A stretch of DNA of 64,000 bases, taken from the NCBI GenBank assembly GCA_019054805.1, contig JAHQIY010000005.1:2463501-2527500 (forward strand). Reading direction: 5' to 3'. Source of the stretch: Brachionus manjavacas. Its lineage: Eukaryota > Rotifera > Eurotatoria > Ploima > Brachionidae. Both the position numbers and the translations under genes were made by a program. The notes beneath the pieces were generated by a model, which did no database searches, was not told the origin of the DNA, and was given only the letters and a program-made list of their open reading frames with translations. Shown here one piece after another: positions 32,801 to 43,100 of this stretch (position 1 is its first letter; every line of letters begins with the position of its first letter).

Positions 32801-33551
32801 TGGTTTGGCCGGGCTTAGGACCCCAAGTCAAATAACAGAATCAAAACCCAAATATTCTATTAATTTCACCCGATATGCTTTTCGACCTAAAATTTCCAAA
32901 TTTTATGGATATGGCGAAAAAAAGAGCATAGATTCGATGGATAATGCCATGTCCATTTATCAAATTAGTGACAGGTCCTGTCAGACAAGTCTTGAATATT
33001 TGCCAATTTTAAGAGATTCGATCAAGAAAAGAAAAGGCACAAGAATCGATAAAAAACATTCTATTGATGAAACGGATAAAAACGACAAAGAAAGTGAAGC
33101 TAAAAACTTTGGAGCTCTTGGTGCTCTTGGAAATATTTTATTTTTACCGCTAATAGCTACAAATAAAAAAAAAGAGGACTTGGATAAGCAAGAAAATTTT
33201 GAAAATGATTCGCATAATAAAAACAAAGATGAGTGTTTTAGAATTTCGACCGATTCATTTGAAAAAAAAAGTTTGGAGGAAAAATATTGTCCCGATCAAG
33301 ATATTAATTTAACCGTAAACATCGAAAAAAAAGATAAATTAAGGTTTGCTAAGGAAAATGAGTTTCTTAATTCTAATAATGAATCGATTCTGGAAGAGTG
33401 TGATGCTTTTTCAAACGAACCAACTTTGGATGATTATTCTGATAAAATGAATCATGAAGATGAATCATTGGAAGATCTCAGAAAAATATTTACTAAAAAT
33501 CGAAATCTTGTTTTACAATGGGATTATGTACAATCGAGTGGATATTTATAA
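23831..33551 (+). CDS. Group I metabotropic glutamate receptor with a C-type-lectin-like domain inserted in the ligand-binding domain
   Basis: Six exons with consistent phases: 23831..24816, 24876..25105, 28716..29371, 30290..30432, 30486..30675, 31737..33551; 1339 aa. Order: signal peptide (1-22); Venus flytrap, first part (33-405); C-type-lectin-like domain (about 408-577); flytrap remainder (about 595-720, QDPKMSYVINALL, LCDGMKKITG); Cys-rich domain (741-780, CCWNCKKC); seven membrane helices (about 790-1040, with the intracellular KTNRIARIL and NFNEAKFIGFSMYTTC); long cytoplasmic tail. YSATSTDLS, FLRVVPSDYLQ, VIVCFCYGE and IGSDGWSDR match mGluR1/5 best. Glutamate-contact residues are kept: Tyr68, Arg72, Ser178, Ser199, Thr201, Asp221, Tyr249, Asp330, Arg335, Lys603. 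Known family role: class C GPCR coupled to Gq, dimeric at the surface. The C-terminus reads DYVQSSGYL, recalling the mGluR1/5 end but not a class I PDZ ligand. An AATAAA lies about 40 bases after the stop. Confidence 0.92.
25284..26232 (-). mobile_element. 949-bp element with terminal inverted repeats and a small AT-hook ORF
   Basis: ACCGTAAACTCTTGTTTACT at 25284-25303 is matched in inverse up to 26232, and the similarity runs on (ACC-C-GGGGT-CAA). The inside is GC-richer than the intron around it, with GGGCTTATAATGAA-like phrases and CCCGGG near both ends. On the minus strand, 25777..25595 is an open frame of 60 aa starting with ATG: PKRKRGRPSKEEAAAWQEM, an AT-hook (R-G-R-P), then an Ala/Gln helix, a Ser run and an acidic end. 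I do not know the family; target-site duplication is unclear (AGTAT occurs on both sides, offset by two bases). It sits in mGluR intron 2. Confidence 0.65.
27115..27272 (+). other. Orphan coding-like frame in mGluR intron 2
   Basis: About 50 codons without a stop and with codon use richer than the surroundings: AIQQDDSGMLQINMATKRSY, KPQPSDNNILRIKNLERF, DLKIQDEQQK, stop. It is not in phase with any splice site that would fit the receptor. It may be a transposon remnant or an unknown exon. Confidence 0.25.
27784..27814. repeat. GC-rich imperfect hairpin
   Basis: GGCTGAC..GTGG, a 5-base loop, and CCAC..GTCAGCC form a 13-bp stem with two mismatched positions. It is a strong GC island in an AT-rich intron. 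It may be the tip of an old repeat or a structured RNA; nothing else identifies it. Confidence 0.5.
28716..29230 (+). other. C-type-lectin-like domain within the mGluR flytrap
   Basis: Residues 408-577 read KCPIEFREIGDKCYWF, LNWQDARKRCESK, then, after a less typical middle, NNQQCISIMISNKSGEFDYC and CHSKFPFVCKI. This has the long-form lectin pattern: C-P...C-Y-W-F...W-q-A-r-k-r-C...C...C...F-v-C. The W-I-G-L signature is not recognisable and no Ca-binding EPN/QPD motif is seen, so sugar binding is doubtful. The domain starts at the exon border (phase 1) and has no intron at its end: the same exon runs on into the flytrap sequence DSLHNYQQDPKMSYV. Confidence 0.85.
29637..30170. mobile_element. 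Foldback-like MITE with long terminal inverted repeats, in mGluR intron 3
   Basis: The ends match in inverse: TGTACCTAAAACATGGAAAG on the left against TGTACCTAGAACACGAAACG read from the right. The similarity continues inward for well over 100 bases (GGAATG-AATGT-ATG, then TTTTTCTATG-AACATG). The arms are full of CGGAA/TACGGA motifs pointing inward, about six on each side, like the subterminal binding sites of a transposase. No coding frame. No clear target-site duplication was found. Confidence 0.7.
30972..31309 (-). mobile_element. Short hAT-family element with 8-bp target-site duplication, in mGluR intron 5
   Basis: The element starts CAGACTTGTTTTTAAGTCA and ends with TGACTTACAAACAAGTCTG, and is flanked on both sides by TTTAAAAT, a perfect 8-bp duplication typical of hAT. 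On the minus strand, 31204-31007 reads HLKELFSKSGYIYRAHRSRL, then TARNLEATTLLVSNMDLLNH, the C-terminal dimerisation domain of hAT transposases. The rest of the transposase is gone, so the copy is non-autonomous. AAGTC/GACTT motifs recur near both ends. The intact duplication suggests a fairly young insertion. Confidence 0.85.
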
Positions 33552-33591
33552 AATTAGAAATATTAATGTATTATATAGTTACACAATTTTT

Positions 33592-33597
33592 AATAAA
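33592..33597 (+). terminator. Polyadenylation signal of the mGluR gene
   Basis: AATAAA about 40 bases after the stop codon at 33551; no other close candidate. Confidence 0.5.
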
Positions 33598-33599
33598 AA

Positions 33600-35065
33600 A
33601 TGATGCGCTTTTTCTTACGATTAAATTTTTCTTGGTTTTTTTATGTTCATTTAGAAAAAACATTTGAACGATTCAAAAATTTCGAAACTAGTACTCTTCT
33701 TTGCATCGTAACAGCAGGTATAGCCGAGTTAGCCAAGAATAAATTTCTTTGAAAAATTTTGAAATGAAAAAAAATACTAAGATTAAAATTTAATGCAATT
33801 GATAAAATATGAGAGCTTTCATTTTTTTGCAATTGAAAAAAAAAATTATTTAAAAAGAATGACAATTCATATATGCAATAATAATAGAAAAGATTTAAAA
33901 TAAGAAAAAAATCATTTTTCAATTAAAAATAAACTTTAATTATTTAACCTTATAAACACTTAAAATTTACCATTCAATACAATCACAATCATGAATTCTT
34001 GTCGGTACAAAATTTATTAAGAAAAAAAAAATAACTCAAAAATGTAATCTTAAAATTTTGAAAAATTTAAGTGCCCAAAATCATATCCGTAGTCCAGACA
34101 TTCTAATTTTTTAAATTGTTGAACTTAAAACTCAGATAGCATAAATTTATAAAAAAAAAATTTTCCAAGAATTTTAAAGATTGTAATGTCTCTGGAACAT
34201 TTAGTGATTTGGGTCACTATAGAATGAGTAACGATGCACTAGAAACACCAAAAGAGTCATTTTGGTTCGTTTTAAAAAAAATTTAAATCCTCGTATCTTT
34301 TTAGCAGATTCTTTTAAAATAAATCTTGATTGAATTATTAAGATTTTATCTTTTTCTTTAAAAAGATTTTCGGTAAATTATATAAAATTTAAAATATTAT
34401 TTAATTAAGGTACAAAATTACTTTATTTTTTACTTTATTCTTATCTGAACTTTAAATTAAAAAAATAATTAAACAAAAATTCAGCTGACATTTTATATCT
34501 GAATTAATTACAAAATAAATTTTTTAAGAAATCCTCTTTTAATAAAATTTTCTGATTTTATTTTATTTATTATTTGTGTTTAGGTTAATAATTTTAAAGT
34601 TTATCCTACTGCTTTATGGGCTATTTTAATGGAAATACTTTCAATTATGTCAAAAATTTTTCCTTACTTCTTTTGCAATTACTTTAACTCTAAAAGATTT
34701 TTTTCTAATTTACTTTAATTAACTAAATAAACTACATAACTACTGACAATAAAAGATATTAAATTTCGCTTTGATCACGAAAGAATTGATCTATTTCTAT
34801 CATTGAATTTAACCAAAGATGCTTTTATTAGAAGTAAAACTTTTAGTAAAGGTCCTTTCTTTTATCTGAAACTTATTTTAAGAATAAAAAAAAATGATAA
34901 TAAATCAACTCTACTAATAAGTTTGCATATGATGTTAAATTACTTCCAAAAATTGTTGTAAAATTTTAATTCATATTTTTATCAATAAGCAAAACCTAGT
35001 CTTAAGCGGGAAAACTTTTTTTTGCCTGAATTTTTTTTTAATTTTTTAATAAAAAATTAAGAAAC
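33600..35065. other. Intergenic stretch with one orphan coding-like frame
   Basis: Mostly AT-rich with nothing recognised. At 34170-34288 the plus strand is open with DCNVSGTFSDLGHYRMSNDA then LETPKESFWFVLKKI before a stop. The residue mix is protein-like, but I cannot assign it and see no matching exon nearby. Confidence 0.35.
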
Positions 35066-35071
35066 TTTATT
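35066..35071 (-). terminator. Polyadenylation signal of the RGG-box gene
   Basis: AATAAA on the minus strand, 13-18 bases after the stop codon at 35084. Confidence 0.4.
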
Positions 35072-35083
35072 TTTGATTTTCTT

Positions 35084-36273
35084 TTAGAAAAAACTATCAA
35101 AATTTGAATCATCAGTTAAATTGGTTTGATCACATTCTTCTCCATTAATAATCAAATGTTCTTTGGTTGATATATCCAAATAGCATTTAGAATCCAAGTC
35201 TCCAAAATAATTTGTATCCTCAACATTTGGCTTGAATAAATCAAAACTTAGATCATTAGTTGCTGAATTTGTTGAATAGTTGGACGAAAACACATCTTCA
35301 AAATTTGTTTCTTAATTAAATTAAACAAAACCTTATCGAAAGAAAAACAAGCCTAAATTAATTACCATTATTATTATTGAGAAAATTGTTGTCATACATT
35401 TGGCTGTTAAGTTTATTTATATCATTAAACTGGTTATTCCATAAAAAGCTATAATCATCTATTAAATTGTTAGATTGTAAAGATTGATTTTTCATATTCA
35501 GCATCAATGATGAACTGTTTTCATTTGGATTTGCTAATTAGAAAATTAAATTTTTAAATTTTAGAAATAATTTTTTTAAGTTCAGAATACGAACAATAGC
35601 AAATACACAATTAATTTTTTTAAGAATGATTGATGAAGAAAAAATACTTACCTTGTTGATAACCAAGTCTTCGGAGAATTTCAGGATTAATACAAACAGT
35701 CTGATGTGGATTAGGTATCGAAGACTGTGAAACATAAGTACCTGAATGATTAAGGCCAAATTTGTTGCTGCATGGATAAACACAATTTGACATGGGATTA
35801 TTATACGAACAAGGCATATAATTTGAATTTTGATTAACCATCCTGGACCTATTACTTCCTCTAGGTTTATACGAACCTCTGCTGCCTCGACCTCTGCCTC
35901 TCTTTGAAATTTTTGATGGGACATTCTGGGGACCACTGTTATTATTATTATTGTTTAAGTTAGGAATGAATTCATTAAGTCTAATCTGGTTATCTTTTAC
36001 CGAAGAACCGATTAAATCAAACTCATCATTGGCAAAAATGCATTGATTAGGCGCCTCTTTCCGAAAGCCTAATGGATCGTCGCTAAATATTGATTGAGTG
36101 TCAATATTCGAAAAAGAATTTTGATTTGGATCAGTATATGTGAAATTTTTTGAATGATTTGAATGATCATCTGAAGAAAAAAAATTTGATGCATCATTAT
36201 CAGGACTTAATTTACTAAATTGAAGGTCGAGTGAATTAAATGAAACATCTGGCGTGTCAATATTATTCCACAT
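35084..36273 (-). CDS. Asn/Ser-rich protein with an RGG/GRGRG box, unknown function
   Basis: Three exons, 36273..35652, 35533..35366 and 35310..35084, with phases 1 and 1, give 338 aa. Introns are 118 and 55 bp with GTAAGT and GTAATT donors. The protein is acidic and rich in Asn, Ser, Asp and Phe, with a basic patch at about residues 121-145 (SKRGRGRGSRGSYKPRGS) of the RGG/AT-hook kind and a more ordered stretch just after it (NPEILRRLGYQQ). It ends with Asp/Phe-rich acidic sequence (DDSNFDSFF). The make-up suggests a disordered nuclear or RNP protein, perhaps a transcriptional activator or RNA binder; this is inference only. No signal peptide or membrane segment. I do not recognise a family. 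Confidence 0.7.
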
Positions 36274-38180
36274 TTTTAAAATTTGTTATAAATAATTTTG
36301 TCTCAGAATTGAGATTTTATTTAAATTTAAGAAAAAAATTTGGAATTTTATTTTAAGTTGCTAATTTAGCGGCAATTATAAAATAAAACAATGATTTGTC
36401 TTAATTGATAAACAAAAAAAATATTTATAAACGTATCAAAGATTATTAGCTTATGTTAAATCAAAAATCGTGTCTTAAATGATGGTTCAATTTAATTTTT
36501 TATCTAACAATCTAAAAAAAAAATATAGGCTATTCTTCGTTTTTTTATTATTTTACCGTTTAAAAAACTTTTAATTTGACTAAATTTAAATTGATTATAA
36601 CACTTAACCATCTTTTAATAAATTTACTTATTTTAAGAATATTTTCATTGTAAAATTCCGCAAGAGTAATCATTTTTTTAATATTGATATTATTTCGTCT
36701 ATTCAAAAGCTAATGAAAACCAAAAATGATTTGAAAATAAAAGAGATGATAAAATTTTACGTTAATACACTTTACTTAGCTTAAATTAAAAATATTAAAA
36801 AAAAATTGTTCACCTTTTTCGGCAAAAAATATAGACAATCTTAATAATTTAATTTATTTAAATAAATAAATAAATTAATATTTTTTAAGATGTTTAATTA
36901 TTGCTCAATATTTTTCTATTTAGCATTTGTAAAATTTTTCATGATTCTCTTTCTTGAAATTTATTTGTCTTTTTTTTAATTAAAAATTTATGCTTTATAT
37001 GTAAAATAAATCAAAAAAAATAATTTTTGGTTCTTATAGTTATAAAAAAATACTTGAATTGCTTAAAAAAAATTCTTTTATCGGTTAAGGAAGTTGAAAT
37101 CTTTATTTTTCCTAACTTCTATAATAATTAAGCTGTTAATTCAGGAAAAAGAAGGGCATAAATTTAAGATTGGAATAAGAAAGATTTTCGATTTCAAATT
37201 ATTGAAAATAATTTATCTGCATGGAAAAAGCGTTTAAGATGGATTCAAAAAAAAAATACAATTGAAGTCCATCCTTAAAAGAATTATAATTTAAAAAAAA
37301 ATCAATAATTAGTCAAATAATTAAAAATTTAATAAATAGTAAGTTATAGGATAAAATAAGATTGATTATACGAAAAAAATACATTCGTATGATATTGCGA
37401 TTTTTTTGCTTGTCAAAAAACAATTTTTGTTAAAATTCTTTTGTTAACTTTATTCACTAGAATGGGGATGAAATCTTTTAATTTTATAAATAAAAGCAAT
37501 AAAAATTATTATATAACTATGGAAGCTTATCTTTCTCTTTATAAAAAATGGTTTTTTAGAGTAATCATGTTGTCTCAATCTATTTCCACTAAACAAAATA
37601 GACTTTCCCCTTTTAAATCTTCGTTTTGTTATATTCAAATTCTCAAATTTTTCAATTTTTTTTCATTTTTTTTATAATTTTTGTAAACAAGTTTTTTTCC
37701 TATTACTCAAATTACCTTTCAAATTTTTTGGTTAGAATTTTTTTTTAATTTATCGGTGAACGATATCAATGGATGGATATATATCTTTTTATTGTTTTTT
37801 AAAAAAATATAGCTGAATAATTAAAGAAATAAATTTATTGATAAAAAAAAGTAAGTTTTATTAAAATTTGTAATTAGAAAAATTAAAAAGATCAAACAAA
37901 AATTTATATGTTTGTTACAAAATTTGTTTAAATCTTAGATGAGATTTTTTTATTCTAATAAAAAATATATTTGTTCTTTAATAAATATCAATTTAAGTCA
38001 AACAAAATAAGTTATATAATTCTGTAATTGACTAGGTAAAAATTTAAATATTCGAGCGAATTTATAAGATATTTGGACATCACAGATTACAAAAAGCACA
38101 ATTATTTTTTATAAAAATGAGCATTAAAAATTGCCAAGATTTCAAATGAGGACTCTAAATGATTTCAATCGAATCATCAA
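36274..38180. other. AT-rich intergenic stretch
   Basis: No gene recognised. Around 37480-37565 a sequence (TTTTATAAATAAAA, then ACTATGGAAGCTTAT and AAAAATGGTT) recurs in diverged form at 39115-39215, so a dispersed repeat may be present on both sides of the small membrane-protein gene. Confidence 0.4.
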
Positions 38181-38188
38181 TAACAAAA

Positions 38189-38655
38189 TCATTTGAAACT
38201 TTTTTCACTATCATTCGGTTTCCTGTCCCTTGATAAAACTAGTCTGTTTAAAAGCGATTCAATTGGTTTTTTATTTGCATTTGCATGTGTCAGTTTATTA
38301 AATTGGTCATATCGATTATCAACTAAATCGCCAATGTTTAAATTGTTATTTTTTAAGTTTATATCCTCTTGTATAGCGTACATATAGGAATTTGAGAAGT
38401 ATGTCTTAACCAGCAGGAATAAAATTAATAATGACAAAACAAGAACCACTGTCATCAAGGGCAATGCAATGTAAGATCCAAAGAATTCCAAGTACTTGTT
38501 TGGCTTGCGAGGTTGTTCTATCTGAAAATAAAAAATATTTAAAAATAAATCTGATATTGGACGTGGTGAAATAGTTACCCTGTGATACGGAAGTTCTGTT
38601 AAAAGTTGAGCCTTCATTTCAGTCATTTTTTGTGAATTTTTAAATAAGTTTGAAT
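38189..38655 (-). CDS. Small single-pass membrane protein, unknown
   Basis: The coding part is 38626..38579 and 38521..38189 (57-bp intron, phase 0), giving 126 aa from MTEMKAQLL. The exon may begin upstream at 38655 after an acceptor (CTTTTTTTTAG) and stays open there, so either a 5'UTR intron or further upstream coding exons are possible. A membrane helix is plain at about residues 33-56 (YIALPLMTVVLVLSLLILF), followed by a basic and polar tail of about 70 residues (NKLTHANANKKPIES, LVLSRDRKPNDSEKS). With no signal peptide visible in the present start, it could be a type II/III protein or the last exons of a larger receptor. No family recognised. Confidence 0.6.
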
Positions 38656-39424
38656 CTAAAAAAAAGTTTTTTATTTATATCGAAACCTTTAATTTAAGTG
38701 ATAGTAAAGAATGTGTCAATAATGTAAATGACTAAGCCTATAACTAACTAAAATCAAAGATTTTTTTGAATATTTTTTGTTTTAAAAATATTTTTTAGCT
38801 TTCCAAAATCAACAAATAAAACGAACGATTTTATTTTTTTTAAATTTCGGATCGTATGATTTTTTTCATTTGAATTAATTAGGAAAAACTAGGTCGATTT
38901 CCATAATAATATTGCAAATTATGCGAATTTATAATAGATAATTTTTATATTTCTTTACTTTCATTAATTCAAAAATGTGCTCCCTCGTCGAACTGCGTAC
39001 AATAATCAACTTTATTATTCAAAATTTTATTTTTAGTTGTTCAAAATAGTAAAATCGGATGGTTTTTTTGTTACATAAAATAGGTCAAAATAAATTATAA
39101 TATCACCTATGAATTTTATAAATAAAAACAAATACTAAGAAATTTTGATAAAAATAATGATAAAACTATGGAAACTAATTTTTTTCTTTATCAAAAATGG
39201 TTGTTAAGAGGCTTGTTTTAGGTAAAAGAGCAAACATTCTAGCATAAAGAGTTAATCTGTATTTTTTAGTTATTGATGATAATACTTATCTCAATAAATA
39301 AAATAATAAAAATTTAAAACTTTAAAAAAAATATAAAAACTAAGTAAATAAATTATGTTTGAACAATTGACATACTTTTTTGAATATTTAAATTCCTGTA
39401 AAAATCAGTGTAAATAAAAATTTT

Positions 39425-39512
39425 ATCATCATCATAGATGGGATCCTACTGTTTCCCATCTTCGCAAGTCTAGCTTGCTAGCTTGTTGTAACTTATATTA
39501 TTATTATCATCT
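39425..39512 (+). repeat. LINE-like 3' tail with TTATTATTATCAT, copy 3
   Basis: GATCCTACTGTTTCCCATCT, then TTCGCAAGTCTAGCTTGC, TTGTAACTTATATTATTATT: the same arrangement as the tail at 4150 and similar to the end of the LINE at 7085-7155. No coding part is attached. Confidence 0.5.
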
Positions 39513-39539
39513 ATGGAATTGATTTTCCACTCGTTCAGT

Positions 39540-39583
39540 TGGTCTGACCAACATCTTAAAATTTTAAGATGTTGGTCAGACCA
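39540..39583. repeat. Perfect 44-bp palindrome
   Basis: Two 22-bp arms (TGGTCTGACCAACATCTTAA...) meet without a spacer and match at every position. It lies about 25 bp beyond a LINE-like tail and 0.6 kb past the 3' end of the mucin coding region. Confidence 0.9.
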
Positions 39584-40176
39584 GTTAATTTGATCTATTT
39601 AAATCTAAATAAATAATTTGGCCTTTAAATAAATTTTTTTTATAAACCTTAGACTCATACCTAGAAACTGATAATTTCAAAAATCTATAATTCTGAAAAT
39701 TAAAAAAAAAATGTTGATTAATCAATTTTTAAATTACAAAAAAAAGTGAAATTGACTATGGTCAAAACAGTATTTTGGTCAAAATTAACGATATTAAGAG
39801 TCAGATTTTACCATTTGAAGGGAATTTTACTAATTTTGTATCTCCTATTAATAGAAAAATATTGAAATATTCAAAATTTATTTTTAAAATGATCAATAAT
39901 AAAAAATTAGAATCAAAAACCTCAGTAGATAAAAAAAAATGATATCATTAAAATGGGTTTTTTGTCGGTTAAGTTTTAACAAACTAAAAAAATTTTGCTT
40001 CAAATTCGCCTTAGGATCATCACCGGTTTTGATTCAATTTAAAATAAATAAACCAATTTTACATCATTATATAGTATAAATTTTGAAGCACGAGATGAAT
40101 TTCAAATTTTGTTAAATTAATGGATATGTACGCATAGACAATTTTTTTTATAATTTACAATTTTTTTTCACATGAT

Positions 40177-43100
40177 CTAGAAATAAGCATCACTATGATC
40201 ACTTTCATAGTCTTCAATATTAGGTCCCGTCAACCATGCTCTTGGTATGCCTTTAAAATCTTCAAAATTAATCGGACCTGGCAAGGATATTTGACTTTTT
40301 ATTGTTGATGATAAGTCTGTTCCGAAAAGATCCTTGTTTCCGTTCACATTAATTCTCGGAATCATCAAATTACTCTTAGTCAAAAACGCTGGATTAATAG
40401 CTCCCGTTTCTTCAGGGTTCTAAATATTTAAAAATTTATTTAAATAAAATTTATTTAAAAAATTCATACTTCGATTGTATTTAGGTTTTCATTTTTGCCA
40501 AATATTATATCCCAATTTACTTCGTCATCAGCGGTAAATTTATCCCATTCAGCATCGAATTCTTCATTCCAATTTGTTGGTTTTTGCAAATCTTCGAAAA
40601 AATTGTCTTTGTCAAAGTCTTCGCTATTTTCAACTTGGTGAATTTGGGTTTCTTCAAAATGTTCGTCTTGCTTAACAGTCACATCTTCAACCTTGGCTTC
40701 TTTTCTAAAAAATTTCTAGTCATTATTTAAAAAATATATTTTCATTTGTTTTTAAATACTTTTTTCTAACAATAAAACAAAACCATAATAAAATGCATGC
40801 TATAAAGCTTAAAATTAAAATGACAATGCCAATAACAAATAAAATCAGCCCATTGATCTCACAGGTGTCTCCAAAAAAAAAACTTGAACAATAACAATAC
40901 TCAATATCATTTTTGTTGTAACAGATGCCATTATTTTGACATTTTATAGTACATTCTTGAAAAAAGAGTAATATAAAGGCAAATTAAATATTTAAATTTT
41001 TCCTACTGATACAATCATTATTGTTACTTTGATATTCAAAGTATCCATTTTGACAAACGCATTTTTTTGTTTTAAAAAGTGATATTTCACATTTTCGATT
41101 TTCAAATAAACAATCATCGTTAAAAAAATTGCAGATTTCTCTATCTAGGAAACAATTTAATCAAATTGAAAATTACATCAAATTTGCAAATTTTACTCTC
41201 AGGAATGTTAATTTCGGTATATTCTTGAATGTCATTTTTCAATTCATTTAAGTAAATTTCAAGTTTTTCAGACAATTTAGACGCATTGAGGCAATCTGCT
41301 TCTATCTGACAGAAATCTTCTTTCTTATTTATAGCAAAATATAAACTATTATTAATAGAATTTAATTGAGAAAAGACAAGAGCATCAGATAAACTATGCT
41401 TCAAATTGTCAATCAATAAATACGTATAATTTTTGGTTAGATGACTTAAATCCCCATTATTATTTGAAAAATTGTTGGTAAAATACAATGAAAATTCAAC
41501 ATCAAAACGAAAGAAACAGTCTTCAATATTATATTCAAAATCATTGAAATTCGAACAGTTATTGATTAAGTTTTGAAATTGAAAACTGGAATCGTTAATT
41601 GATGAAAGCGAATAATCAAGACGGTTTTGTATAATAAGATTTCGAACAAAAGATGGAGGGCACTGATTTTTTAGAAAAGAGGATTCAATTTTACCGGTAT
41701 AATAAAGTTGAGATAAAGAACTTTTAATAAATTGATTAGTAAATTGGGGAATAGTATAAGAATTCGAATTGATCTAAAAAAAAACATTTAAAGAAAATGT
41801 GATAAAAAAATGAAAAACTTTACCACATCGGTAAATGAGTCGTTAAAATTTGATAAAAATCCATCGAAAATATCACAAATATCTTTAAATGCAATAAAAA
41901 CTGGCAAAACAACATAAACAGGAACAAATGCTAAATAAAACAAATTAATAAAAGGTAAATAAAAAATAAAAAATTACGTGTGCATCTATTATTAAAAATA
42001 ATCGTATCAATAGGGCATGAACAATCGCCAAGATGACAAATAGAATCAAAGATTAAACAATCAGAATTGAAAAGACAAGGCTTAAAGCTAGAAGCAAAAT
42101 TTGTAGACGATGAAACAAATGCAATCGAAGAAGAAATAATTGATGATGTTTCAGTTGATGTCGAATCTTGACCTGTCGAAACAATTGGTGTAGTTCCAGT
42201 AGTTTCAACAGTTCTTGTTGAACCAGTTGAAGCAGTCATTGGTGTTTCAGAACTAGAAACTTTGCTCGATGATTTTTCAGTTGATGTTGAATCTTGACCT
42301 GTCGAAACGATTGGTGAAGTTCCAGTAAATTCAACAGTACTTGTTGATCCAGTTGAACCAGTCATTGGTGTTTCAGAACCAGAAATTTTGCTTGATGATG
42401 TTTCAGTTGATGTTGAATCTTGACCTGTCGAAACAGTTGGTGTAGTTCCAGTCGCTTCAACAGTTCCTGTTGAACCAGTTGAACCAGTCATTGGTGTTTC
42501 AGAACTAGAAACTTTGCTCGATGATGTTTCAGTTGATGTTGAATCTTGACCTGTCGAAACAGTTGGTGTAGTTCCAGTAGTTTCAACAGTACTTGTTGAA
42601 CCAGTTGAACCAGTCATTTGTGTTTCAGAACCAGAAAATTTGCTTGATGATGTTTCAGTTGATGTCGAATCTTGACCTGTCGAAACAATTGGTGTAGTTC
42701 CAGTAGTTTCAACAGTTCTTGTTGAACCAGTTGAAGCAGTCATTGGTGTTTCAGAACTAGAAACTTTGCTCGATGATGCTTCAGTTGATGTTGAATCTTG
42801 ACCTGTCGAAACAGTTGGTGTAGTTTCAGTAGTTTCAACAGTACTTGTTGATCCAGTTGAACCAGTCATTGGTGTTTCAGAACCAGAAACTTTGCTTGAT
42901 GATGCTTCAGTTGATGTTGAATCTTGACCTGTCGAAACAGTTGGTGTAGTTCCAGTAGTTTCAACAGTACTTGTTGAACCAGTTGAACCAGTCATTTGTG
43001 TTTCAGAACCAGAAAATTTGCTTGATGATGCTTCAGTTGATGTTGAATCTTGACCTGTCGAAACAATTCGTGTAGTTCCAGTCGTTTCAACAGTTCTTGT

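Larger units (their letters stand above)
38660..40170. other. Intergenic stretch with LINE tail and palindrome
   Basis: Apart from the LINE-like tail and the 44-bp palindrome listed separately, I see nothing firm. A GC-richer pocket near 38975-39000 is open on both strands and could be a lost upstream exon of the small membrane-protein gene. Confidence 0.4.

Noticed and set aside
32441-33226. Two minus-strand frames of 62 and 81 codons
   Set aside because: Shadows of the mGluR last exon.
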